A stretch of DNA of 64,000 nucleotides from JAHEJX01 sp041605955 (GTDB taxonomy: Bacteria > Actinomycetota > Acidimicrobiia > Spongiisociales > UBA5794): positions 61,182-125,181 of the forward strand of contig JBFIXI010000001.1 of assembly GCA_041605955.1 (NCBI GenBank). Direction: 5' to 3'. Below the pieces are notes generated by a model. That model did not search any database and was not told where the DNA came from. It saw only the letters and a list, made by a program, of their open reading frames with translations. Positions 1-7,071 of the stretch are shown here, in pieces (the stretch's first letter is position 1; every line of letters starts with the position of its first letter). Position numbers and translations under genes: made by a program.

Positions 1-1
1 C

Positions 2-211
2 GGGCTGACCACGTTGATCTCGCCTACTGCGATCAGCGCCGGAGTGATGTCATTCGTGCGCGGGCATCGTCAGGGCAGGACGGGGCGACGCCCGATGCAG
101 CTCGGGGCCACGCTCGTCATCGGTCCCGGCGACGCACTGTTGTATGCCGACTACGAGAACTACGCCGGCGACCACGCCGATCTCGATGAGGTCCTTGCAG
201 TTGCTACCTGA
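2..211 (+). CDS. peroxiredoxin-like (AhpC/TSA superfamily) protein, C-terminal part
   Basis: The window opens inside this gene, so only about the last 69 residues are present. The frame is open from base 2 and reads through RGHRQGRTG, then GATLVIGPGDALLYADYEN and GDHADLDEVL. This pattern is typical of the C-terminus of the SelL/PRXL2-like branch of AhpC/TSA redox proteins, where a strand carrying G.V..... G..... is followed by a GDHA-D...L helix. The catalytic thioredoxin-fold N-terminus would lie upstream of the window, so activity cannot be judged. It converges on the following glyoxalase-fold gene. Assignment rests on C-terminal pattern only. Confidence 0.55.
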   Translation, partial: GLTTLISPTAISAGVMSFVRGHRQGRTGRRPMQLGATLVIGPGDALLYADYENYAGDHADLDEVLAVAT

Positions 212-222
212 AGGGCTCGGCA

Positions 223-600
223 TCACGCCGGTTGGGAAAGCCCGACGATGTTGCCCTCCGAGTCGACGAACCAGGCGGCGCGGGTTCCATTGGGCGCCGT
301 CAGTATCGAGTTCTCCATCTTCATGCCCTGCAACTCGAACTCCTGGAACTCCACGCCGACGGACTTGAGGTCGGTGACGCAGGCATCCAGGTCTTCGACC
401 TCCCACGAGGCAGCCGTGGCCCGATTGGTCCCGGCATACTCCGAGGGATAGACAACGAACCTCGAGTCGCCGGCTTCTATGGTCAGGTCACCCATCTCGC
501 CTTCGATCGGCTTCAAGCCGAGCTTTTCGGTGTAGAAGGCCTTGGCCCTTGCGATGTCTGACGCGGGGAGCGTGGGGATGAGGGTGCGGTCGGCAAACAC
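223..600 (-). CDS. VOC (glyoxalase/bleomycin-resistance fold) family protein
   Basis: A 125-residue single-domain vicinal-oxygen-chelate protein. It begins LIPTLPASDIARAKAFY, the usual first beta strand and helix of the fold, has EKLGLKP after it, and ends with TAPNGTRAAWFVDSEGNIVG, matching the conserved D..GN..... C-terminal strand. The GTG start is chosen because AGGAGG lies six bases upstream; the longer reading frame upstream has an Arg-rich, non-conserved extension. The VOC fold serves metal-dependent lyases, dioxygenases and binding proteins, and I cannot tell which this is. It is divergent from the SnoaL-like gene across about 220 bases that probably hold both promoters. Confidence 0.8.
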   Translation of the reverse strand: MFADRTLIPTLPASDIARAKAFYTEKLGLKPIEGEMGDLTIEAGDSRFVVYPSEYAGTNRATAASWEVEDLDACVTDLKSVGVEFQEFELQGMKMENSILTAPNGTRAAWFVDSEGNIVGLSQPA

Positions 601-820
601 GAATCCTCCTGGAGTGAGACCTAAAGCGATCGTACGCGGTCCACACAGCACTGGGAAGGGAATTCGCCGCCGGGGACGGTGGCGCCGCCCGATGGCGCGG
701 TTGACCGCGACGTTCACCCGGACGAATAGCGCCGCAACGTGGTCCGCTTGCCTCTATCGGCGGGTGCGGCGGGTATGTATCGATGGTGACGAGTCCGTCA
801 ACGCACAGGGAGGAGAGGCC

Positions 821-1264
821 ATGACCGATGCGATGACAGCAAGCGTCGACCGAACAGGCGACATCGAGCATCCCAATCTGGCAGCTGTGATCCGGGCAGG
901 TGAGCTGATTGCCGGCGGCTTCAGCGAACCGGACGCAGGTCTGTTTGCCGACGAATTCGTCTTCCACTACTACAACCGACACCGACCAGAGCTCGCGGGT
1001 GATTACCACGGCCTGAGGGGCATCCGGAGTTTCTTCGGACGGCTCCAGGGATCCAGCGGAGGTAGCATCCGCGTGGAACCCGTCTCGGCGACGGCCTTTG
1101 GCGACGAGCTGGTCGCCGCCTATGCCACGGTGACGCTGACGGTTGCCGGTAACGAGCTCGAGATCGACTCGCTCGTGGTCTGGAGAGTATTCAATGGCCA
1201 GATTCACGAGGCCTGGGACATCCCGGCCGTCAACACCGTGCGAGCCAGGGCCGGTGGCAAGTAG
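821..1264 (+). CDS. SnoaL-like / NTF2-fold protein
   Basis: A 147-residue protein with the layout of the SnoaL/ketosteroid-isomerase superfamily: an N-terminal helix (AAVIRAGELIAGG), the F-ADEFVFHYYNRHRP segment, a RSFFGRL helix, then strands ending in VVWRVFNGQIHEAWDIPA. The final strand pattern (V.R...G.I.E.WD) is characteristic of the family. AGGGAGGAGAGG sits just before the ATG and decides the start; the long upstream extension is not conserved. The fold is used by small isomerases, hydrolases and binding proteins, so the substrate is unknown. It is followed 11 bases later by the broken SRPBCC gene, which may be co-transcribed. Confidence 0.75.
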   Translation: MTDAMTASVDRTGDIEHPNLAAVIRAGELIAGGFSEPDAGLFADEFVFHYYNRHRPELAGDYHGLRGIRSFFGRLQGSSGGSIRVEPVSATAFGDELVAAYATVTLTVAGNELEIDSLVVWRVFNGQIHEAWDIPAVNTVRARAGGK

Positions 1265-1275
1265 GAGCGATAGCT

Positions 1276-1845
1276 ATGCTCAAACTGACGAAGGGCCTGT
1301 TGGCGGGCGGGGTTGGTGCGGCCTCCTGGTATTGCTGGGTGGCTCGCCAGGGCGGCCAAGCCGCAGACGTCACCGATGAAGCGGTGTTCGACGCGAGCCC
1401 CGACGAGGTGTTTCGGGCCGTTGTGGACTAACACGATGGCAAGACCAGCTGGTGGGCGCCGCACTACTCGATGGAGCTGTGTACCGGCGAGTCGTACGCA
1501 CAAGTGGGCGCGCTGTTGGCCAACGAGGTGCGGGTCCAGGGCCGCCTTCCGATCAAGTTCGTCACCAAGACGATCGAGGTCGAAGAAAACGCGTTGATCC
1601 GGGTCGAATACGTGGCAGGGGCCTTCCGCGGCGAAGCGGCGTGGAGGTTCGAAGATCTCGACGGCCAGACACGACTGAGCCTGCGCTGGCAGACGATCCC
1701 AGCGGGCGCACTAGGGATGTTGGCACCACTGTTGCCGATCGCGAAGAGCCACTCGGACACCATGCGAGTGGGCTTCGAGAAGCTGCGGGGGTTCCTCATG
1801 GAGCATGCGCCGGGCGCAGCGATGGACGTGCGGTCGCCGGGCTAG
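1276..1845 (+). pseudogene. SRPBCC (polyketide cyclase/START-like) gene interrupted by one in-frame TAA
   Basis: Reading from ATG 1276 gives a short hydrophobic N-terminus (LLAGGVGAASWYCWVA) and DEAVFDASPDEVFRAVVD, the usual first strand and helix of an SRPBCC protein. Codon 52 is TAA (1429-1431). The same frame then continues without a shift through HDGKTSWWAPHYSMEL, FVTKTIEVEENALIRVEY, WRFEDLDGQTRLSLRW and a long C-terminal helix. Without the stop it would be a 189-residue protein of normal family length. No frame change is needed, so a single base substitution (for example from GAA or CAA) explains it. A downstream restart at ATG 1471 would lack the first strand and helices. Its end overlaps the convergent small membrane gene by four bases. 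Confidence 0.75.
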
Positions 1846-2045
1846 TCCTCCTCGCCCTGGCCGACCAGCACGTGATGCACCGCCGAGCCGGCAAGCAGCA
1901 GCCCCAGCCCAATGAGCACAAATGCCCACACGGCTCCGCCGTTGAGGGATGCCCATTGCACGTTGGCAATCAGGAATCCGCCGCCGATGACGGCAAACAG
2001 AACTCCGAATACTGCTGATAACACGTCGAACTCGTGACGCTCCAC
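1842..2045 (-). CDS. small two-helix membrane protein downstream of the PspC gene
   Basis: A 67-residue protein with two predicted membrane segments, about residues 8-28 (VLSAVFGVLFAVIGGGFLIA) and 39-60 (AVWAFVLIGLGLLLAGSAVHHV), linked by a short polar loop. It starts at a GTG that shares one base with the TAG stop of the PspC gene, with AAGGAGA just upstream, so translation is coupled and the two form an operon. I do not recognise a named family, though small LiaI/PspB-like membrane helpers often accompany PspC/LiaF proteins. A role in the same envelope-stress module is inferred from position only. Confidence 0.65.
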   Translation of the reverse strand: MERHEFDVLSAVFGVLFAVIGGGFLIANVQWASLNGGAVWAFVLIGLGLLLAGSAVHHVLVGQGEED

Positions 2046-3571
2046 TATCTCTCCTTGATGGTGACGTTTGGTCCGTTGATGGCGATGGCATAGCTGCGCC
2101 CCTCGCCTGGTCTGTCGATGAAGAACCGGCCGTCGACTTGAGGCGACGCCGCTCCGAAAGCTTTGAACGGGGTTGGGCTGGAGGCGACCAATCGGGCCGT
2201 GGGGGGCACGATGATGGTGGCGAAGCCGTCGCCGACGAGTGAGATATCGACGACACGTCGGCTGCCCGTCACCCGAGTGAGATCGAGTACGAGCTCACCC
2301 CCATATACCGCATAGATATCGGCAATCTCGGCGGCCATCGTCGGCTCGAGAAGAGCCAGCTCCCCAACGACCTCGACGTAGCTGGGGTCGATGACGGCCT
2401 CATCGGGGAACGACTCGTCGATGAATCCGGCGACGTTCTCCCCCCAGCGGAAGATCTCGATCGACCCCATGCGCAAATCTGCGGTGACGATGATCGTTCC
2501 GGCCTCTCCGTCGAGGAGGCGGGCCATATCTGCCCCCAACCCGGTGGTCAGCTCACCTTCCATGTTGATCCGGCCCAGCATCGCCTGCGCGCGAGCATCG
2601 ATGGCTACGTCGACGGGTGCGTAGAGCGAGATGTTGCCGATTCCGGTATCGAGATCGAGCTCCACCGATCGACCGGCGAAGTCGACTTCGGTCAGATCGA
2701 TGGTGATATCCCCGGTGGCCGTGCTGTATGCGGCGACCAGCTCGTCCAGCGATTGGGGGCGAACCGTGATGGTCTCCCACGTCGTGCCGAAGCGAATGTC
2801 GGCGATGGCGGCGATCACCAACACCGGCAGGAGCAGCAAGCCGAGGAAGATCAGACCGCGGGCTCGACCGGCCACCGAGCCGATGAGCAGACCGATCCCG
2901 ACAACCAGGACGGCGGCTGCCGCATAGTGGCGCGAGGTGGGGTGGGCGGCCCCCACGGCGTCGAGAGCCCCCACCACTCCCAGCGTCAGCAGAAGGGCCC
3001 CGATGGTCAGGCGACCCAGGTACGAGCGGGGGCGGGGAGGCCGCGGCGTCCGCTGGTAGACACGACTCGGCTGACCGGGGGCTGTTTCCTCGCTCGGCGC
3101 CGCCGCCCCGAGATCGCCGCGATAGAGCAGGAATCCCGTCACCAGCAGTGCGCCGGCCAGCAGCACTCCGAAATCGATGTTGGCCGCGCTCCCGATCACG
3201 AGTCCGGCTATGAGAAGCAATCCGTAACCGACCCAGGTGGGCTGGATGTTGAGCCGACGGACGATGCGTTGCCCAATCGACTCGGGTTGGCCCTCCTCGG
3301 GCACCAGTACCCAGGCGAGGGCGTATAGGACGATGCCCAGCCCAGCGAGCAGGCTCGTCGCCACGAAACCCAGACGAACCAGCCAGGTCCTCCAGCCCCA
3401 GGCGAGGGCGAGCCCATCGGCAACGCCGGCGATCATCCGACCTTCCCGGCTGCGCACCAGGCCGTGGCGGATCGATGGGGTGGGTCCGATTTCGGGTGCG
3501 TCGCCGATCGTTTCTTGAGAAGCGGCTTCGATTGGTGAGGGTGGTCCCTGCGGTGATGAGTTGTCAGCCAT
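2045..3571 (-). CDS. PspC-domain membrane protein with LiaF-like C-terminal region
   Basis: A 508-residue membrane protein. After a Pro-rich cytoplasmic tail of about 35 residues comes a PspC domain (LVRSREGRMIAGVADGLAL, then RLGFV... YALAWVLVPEE), several hydrophobic helices, and a long C-terminal half of beta-rich sequence (TATGDITIDLTEVDF, LDLDTGIGNISLYAP, LRMGSIEIF) resembling the DUF4097/LiaF-type exposed domain. I chose ATG 3571 because the PspC domain follows at normal distance; upstream residues are unconserved. In Actinomycetota such proteins sit beside a PspC-fused histidine kinase, as here (divergent, 129 bases away). It is probably the sensor or effector arm of a cell-envelope stress system. 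Confidence 0.8.
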   Translation of the reverse strand: MADNSSPQGPPSPIEAASQETIGDAPEIGPTPSIRHGLVRSREGRMIAGVADGLALAWGWRTWLVRLGFVATSLLAGLGIVLYALAWVLVPEEGQPESIGQRIVRRLNIQPTWVGYGLLLIAGLVIGSAANIDFGVLLAGALLVTGFLLYRGDLGAAAPSEETAPGQPSRVYQRTPRPPRPRSYLGRLTIGALLLTLGVVGALDAVGAAHPTSRHYAAAAVLVVGIGLLIGSVAGRARGLIFLGLLLLPVLVIAAIADIRFGTTWETITVRPQSLDELVAAYSTATGDITIDLTEVDFAGRSVELDLDTGIGNISLYAPVDVAIDARAQAMLGRINMEGELTTGLGADMARLLDGEAGTIIVTADLRMGSIEIFRWGENVAGFIDESFPDEAVIDPSYVEVVGELALLEPTMAAEIADIYAVYGGELVLDLTRVTGSRRVVDISLVGDGFATIIVPPTARLVASSPTPFKAFGAASPQVDGRFFIDRPGEGRSYAIAINGPNVTIKER

Positions 3572-3700
3572 GGCCACAGCGTGCCCAGAATGCGCTCGCT
3601 TGGCTATTGGGTGCATCCCTAGGAAAACCCCGAGATGTCGGGGCAATGACCGGGAATCTCCCTATTGTGAACCGAGGCGGGGAATGGTTTCCTGAGCGCT

Positions 3701-4873
3701 ATGAGATCCATCAGCAGCGCGTTGCTGCCGGCTCGCAGCTCCAATCGGTGGCTGGCCGGTGTTGCCGGAGGCATCGCCGACCGCCTCGGTATCGAGCCGG
3801 TCTACGTGCGGGTTGCGTTCGTCATATTCGGGCTCGTGGGGTTCGTCGTGTATTTGTTGCTGCTGGCGTTGACCGTTGACACACCGGTCGACTCCCGGCC
3901 CGCGACCCAGGAGGCGACGCCGGATCGCAAGGCCGCTCTATTGCTGATGGCCATCGGCGGCTTGCTGCTGGCGCGCGAGGTCGGTCTGGTCCCGGGCATG
4001 ATGATTCCGATCGGGCTCGTCTTGTTCGGGGCGGCGGCTTTGTGGGACCGAAGCACGCCGGCCGGCCGTTCCCAACTCACTCGCCTGGTTGCTCCCGGCA
4101 TCGGCGGCGCTCCCACGGTGGGTCGCACCATCGGGGGAGTGGTGCTGCTCGTGATCGGCCTGGCGGTGTTGCTGTCGGGCATCGATGTCGTCCAGCGCGC
4201 CGGATGGCTCCTGGTCGGTGCGCTGGTGACGGCCGCCGGCGCCGCCCTGGTGTTCGGCCCGTGGCTCTACCGGCTCGGTAAGGAGCTGACGGCCGAGCGA
4301 TCGCAGCGAATCCGGGCCGACGCCCGGGCCGAGGTGGCCGCCCACCTCCACGACTCAGTGCTGCAAACTCTGGCGTTGATCCAGCGGGCCGCCGATGATC
4401 CCCGCAGAATGGTCACTTTGGCGAGGCGCCAAGAGCGCGAGCTCCGCAACTGGCTCTATCGCGACGCCTCCACCGATGAGGCTGAGCTGGAAGCCGCAGT
4501 CGCCAGGGCGGCCAGCAAGGTCGAGAGCGACCACGACGTCCCGATCGAGGTCATCGTGGTCGGCTCTGCGGCGGTAGACGAAGATGTCCGCGCCCTCGTG
4601 GGGGCGATCGGTGAGGCGATGGTCAACGCCGCCAAGCATTCCGGGGCCGATCTGATCACCGTATATGTCGAGGTGGGCCCGGACGCCATCGAAGCGTGGG
4701 TGACAGATCAGGGGATCGGTTTCGACACCGCGGCTGCCTCCGGCGCAGGGGTCGGTATCGCAGGGTCGATCGTCGGGCGGATGCAACGCCACAGCGGCAC
4801 AGCAACCATCAACAGCGGGAGCGACGGCACCGAGGTGCACCTCCGCTTGCCGACTCGGGAAGCTGCCCAATGA
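3701..4873 (+). CDS. PspC-domain sensor histidine kinase
   Basis: A 390-residue membrane kinase. Residues about 14-60 form a PspC domain (NRWLAGVAGGIADRLGIEP... FVVYLLLLALTV). Three or four further membrane helices follow, to about residue 190. The cytoplasmic part has a dimerisation/phosphoacceptor helix with AHLHDSVLQTLALIQR, where the His of HDSVLQ is the expected autophosphorylation site of the HisKA_3 class. A HATPase domain has EAMVNAAKHSGAD (N box), VTDQGIGFD (G1) and GAGVGIAGSIVGR (G2). The stop overlaps the response-regulator start as ATGA, so the pair is translationally coupled. This architecture matches PspC-kinase/NarL-regulator pairs of Actinomycetota that respond to envelope stress. 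Confidence 0.9.
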   Translation: MRSISSALLPARSSNRWLAGVAGGIADRLGIEPVYVRVAFVIFGLVGFVVYLLLLALTVDTPVDSRPATQEATPDRKAALLLMAIGGLLLAREVGLVPGMMIPIGLVLFGAAALWDRSTPAGRSQLTRLVAPGIGGAPTVGRTIGGVVLLVIGLAVLLSGIDVVQRAGWLLVGALVTAAGAALVFGPWLYRLGKELTAERSQRIRADARAEVAAHLHDSVLQTLALIQRAADDPRRMVTLARRQERELRNWLYRDASTDEAELEAAVARAASKVESDHDVPIEVIVVGSAAVDEDVRALVGAIGEAMVNAAKHSGADLITVYVEVGPDAIEAWVTDQGIGFDTAAASGAGVGIAGSIVGRMQRHSGTATINSGSDGTEVHLRLPTREAAQ

Positions 4874-5502
4874 TCTCGGTCTTCTTGGTCGACGACCACG
4901 AGCTCTTTCTGGCGGGAGTGCGGGCCGAGCTGGCCGACGAATTCGACCTGGTCGGATGGGCATCGGACGTGGATGCCGCCATCGAGCAGATCCAGGAGAA
5001 GCAGCCGGACGTGGTCCTGGTCGACGTGCACATGCGGGGTGGAGGCGGCCTGGCCGTCATCGCCAACGTCCTCGAGACCCATCCCGGCATTCGTTTCCTG
5101 GCATTGTCGGTGTCCGATGCCGCCGAAGACGTGATCGCCATGATTCGCGCCGGTGCCCGCGGTTACGTGACCAAGTCGATTCTCCCGGCGGAGCTGGCCG
5201 CCAGCATCCGTCGGGTGCACTCCGGCGACGCCGTCTTCTCGCCCCGGCTCGCGGGGTTTGTCCTCGACGCCTTCTCAGATGCGATGCCCCGCCAACACGA
5301 TCCAGAGTTGGACCAACTCACCGGTAGGGAGCGCGAAGTGCTGCGGCTGATAGCCCGGGGCCATCCGTACAAGCAGATCGCCAAACGCCTCTCCATATCC
5401 GTCAAGACCGTCGAAAGCCACGTCTCGGCTGTGTTGCGGAAGCTGCAGCTCTCGAATCGCTATGAGCTGGCGCGCTGGGCGTCGGACCGGCGGATCGTCT
5501 GA
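4870..5502 (+). CDS. NarL/LuxR-family response regulator
   Basis: A 210-residue two-domain regulator. The receiver has the acidic pair in FLVDDHELF, the phosphoacceptor Asp in VVLVDVHMRGGGG, the switch Ser/Thr in LALSVSD and Lys in YVTKS. The C-terminal LuxR-type helix-turn-helix is complete (LTGREREVLRLIARG, KQIAKRLSISVKTVESHVS, ...LQLSNRYELARWA). It is the cognate partner of the upstream PspC kinase, sharing an ATGA junction. Expected targets, by analogy, include the divergent PspC operon, but no operator can be assigned from the sequence alone. Confidence 0.93.
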   Translation: MISVFLVDDHELFLAGVRAELADEFDLVGWASDVDAAIEQIQEKQPDVVLVDVHMRGGGGLAVIANVLETHPGIRFLALSVSDAAEDVIAMIRAGARGYVTKSILPAELAASIRRVHSGDAVFSPRLAGFVLDAFSDAMPRQHDPELDQLTGREREVLRLIARGHPYKQIAKRLSISVKTVESHVSAVLRKLQLSNRYELARWASDRRIV

Positions 5503-5640
5503 TCCGGCGGCTTGGCCCCGGCTGCACCGAGGCCGGGTGTGCCCGATGCCTCCGAAATCCCCAACATTCGCCGCGTAGAGTTCAACTAGCGGATGAGGCG
5601 CGTCGCCCTTCGTCACCGCGTTCGTGCGAAAGGAGGAATC

Positions 5641-6060
5641 GTGCGTCGTTACCTGGTCGTATCCAATCAGACTCTGCTCACGGAACAGCTTCAACAGGAG
5701 CTGTTGCTGCGAGCCGAGGCGCAAGACTCAGTCTTCTACTTCATAGTGCCCGACACCGCCAAGTCCGATTACTCGCCCGAGTGGGACCAAAAGAGCCGGC
5801 GGGATTCGTCGGGAGCCCGGCAGCGGATGGGGCAAACGATATCCGCACTGCGGGCGGCCGGAGCCTCGGCCACCGGATCGCTCGAGGCGGCCGATCCACT
5901 GGAGGCGATCCGTCTCCGCGTCGAGCGGGAAGGCTACGACGAGATCCTGGTCTCGACTCTGCCCAAGCGGCTGTCGCGCTGGTTGAAGCTCGATCTTCCC
6001 AGCCGGATCGGGCGCGCCGTCGACTTGCCGGTTACCACGATCATCGCCAAGGACGTTTGA
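5641..6060 (+). CDS. Usp-like small protein, paralog of the 38.3-kb gene
   Basis: A 139-residue protein starting at GTG after AAAGGAGG. It opens with a strand (RRYLVVSNQTL) and a long helix (QLQQELLLRAEA), then FYFIVPDT, LRAAGASATG, DPLEAIRLRVE, YDEILVSTLP and ends PVTTIIAKDV. The alternating alpha/beta order and the terminal PVT.I..K strand suggest a UspA-like fold. The canonical ATP-binding G..G.........G(S/T) motif is not present; a conserved TLP...SRW...DLP.RI segment occupies that position. The second copy in this window shares the same segments, so this is a real family. Function is unknown; a stress-linked nucleotide-binding-like role is only an inference. Confidence 0.7.
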   Translation: MRRYLVVSNQTLLTEQLQQELLLRAEAQDSVFYFIVPDTAKSDYSPEWDQKSRRDSSGARQRMGQTISALRAAGASATGSLEAADPLEAIRLRVEREGYDEILVSTLPKRLSRWLKLDLPSRIGRAVDLPVTTIIAKDV

Positions 6061-6072
6061 CCGGGGCGACAT

Positions 6073-6186
6073 GGCCCTCGCACAAGGGCCCTCGCATAAG
6101 GGCCCTCGCATAAGAGTGCCTCGCATAAGGGCCCTCGCATAAGGGCCCTCGCATAAGGGCCCTCGCATAACAGTGCCTCGCATGAG
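6073..6186 (+). repeat. tandem 14-bp repeat, eight units
   Basis: Eight head-to-tail copies built on GGCCCTCGCATAAG. Units 1 to 3 and 5 to 7 are 14 bp and nearly identical; units 4 and 8 are 15 bp variants starting AGTGCCTCGC. The array begins 12 bases after the stop of the Usp-like gene. There are no unique spacers, so this is a minisatellite-type array and not CRISPR. GGGCCC palindromes recur every 14 bp at the unit joints. Confidence 0.9.
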
Positions 6187-6269
6187 GCTCACCGACGGTC
6201 GAACGCCTCTACCGGTCCCATTAGCTGCGGCCATAGGCTGAAGGTCGAGCCACGAGGAGGTTTAGTGAG

Positions 6270-7046
6270 ATGATCGATGCCGCAACCTTCGGCGCCCCCA
6301 ACTGGGTCGATCTCTCCACCCCCGATGTCGCCGCCTCAACCGATTTCTACACGGAGTTGCTCGGGTGGACCATGTCCCGGATGGCGACTCCGATGGGCGA
6401 CTACCACGTCGCCAAGGTCGGCGATCACGAAGTCGGGGGCATGATGGCCCAGTCGCCGGAGATGGAGGGGAACCCGCCGGTGTGGACGATGTTCGTCTAC
6501 GTTCGGAGCATCGAGGACACCCTGGAGAAGGTGGAGGAGGCCTACGGCCACGTGCTGCAGGCGCCGTTCGACATCCCCGGGGGTGCCCAAGTCAGCGTGA
6601 TCTCCGATACCACCGGCGCGATGTTTGCCCTGATCGCCGGCGGGGAGACGCCTGAGGGCACGTACATGTCGAACGAAGCCGGCGCAGTGTGCTGGTTCGA
6701 GCTGCTGACCCGCGATCCCGAGAAAGCGGCAGGGTTCTACAGAGACGTGTTCGGCTGGGAGGCCGTGACCGACACAACGGGCGAGACCGAGTACACGATC
6801 TTCAAGCTGGCAGGTGAAGACGTGGCCGGCATGATCATGATGCCGGACGCGGTTCCGGCGGAGGCGCCCGCTCACTGGTCGGTCTACTTCACCGTGGACG
6901 ATTGCGCCGCCACGGTCAAGATGGCCGAGGAGCTGGGCGGCAAGGTCCTGGTACCCTCAACCGAGGTCAGCATCGGCAAGTTTGCCGTGCTGGAGGACCC
7001 GCACGGAGCCAGCTTCGACATCATGGAGTTTGCCCCCCAGCAATAG
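6270..7046 (+). CDS. two-domain VOC (glyoxalase-fold) protein
   Basis: A 258-residue protein made of two glyoxalase-fold modules. Module 1 (about 1-125) starts PNWVDLSTPDVAASTDFYTELLGW and ends ISDTTGAMFALIAG. Module 2 (about 135-255) starts VCWFELLTRDPEKAAGFYRDVFGWE and ends EDPHGASFDIMEF. Both D.......FY..L(F)GW patterns are hallmark N-terminal helices of this fold. This arrangement is common in actinobacterial VOC proteins of the 27-kDa antigen CFP30B type. GAGGAGG nine bases before the ATG supports the start. The reaction is unknown. It converges on the flavin monooxygenase. Confidence 0.85.
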   Translation: MIDAATFGAPNWVDLSTPDVAASTDFYTELLGWTMSRMATPMGDYHVAKVGDHEVGGMMAQSPEMEGNPPVWTMFVYVRSIEDTLEKVEEAYGHVLQAPFDIPGGAQVSVISDTTGAMFALIAGGETPEGTYMSNEAGAVCWFELLTRDPEKAAGFYRDVFGWEAVTDTTGETEYTIFKLAGEDVAGMIMMPDAVPAEAPAHWSVYFTVDDCAATVKMAEELGGKVLVPSTEVSIGKFAVLEDPHGASFDIMEFAPQQ

Positions 7047-7071
7047 CGACCGGCGCAGCGGCCGGCCCGAC

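Noticed and set aside
1429..1431. Stop-codon recoding or readthrough as explanation of in-frame stops
   Set aside because: The two internal stops are different (TAA here, TAG at 63540), both codons end ordinary genes nearby, and no selenocysteine-type TGA is involved. Mutation or sequence error is simpler.
5517..5537. Weak hairpin after the response-regulator gene
   Set aside because: Only a six-base stem (CCCGGC/GCCGGG) with a nine-base loop in GC-rich sequence; expected by chance.
6073..6186. Possible CRISPR array
   Set aside because: Units are 14 bp and directly abutting, with no spacers, and no cas genes are present. The same applies to the arrays near 27.4-27.6 kb.
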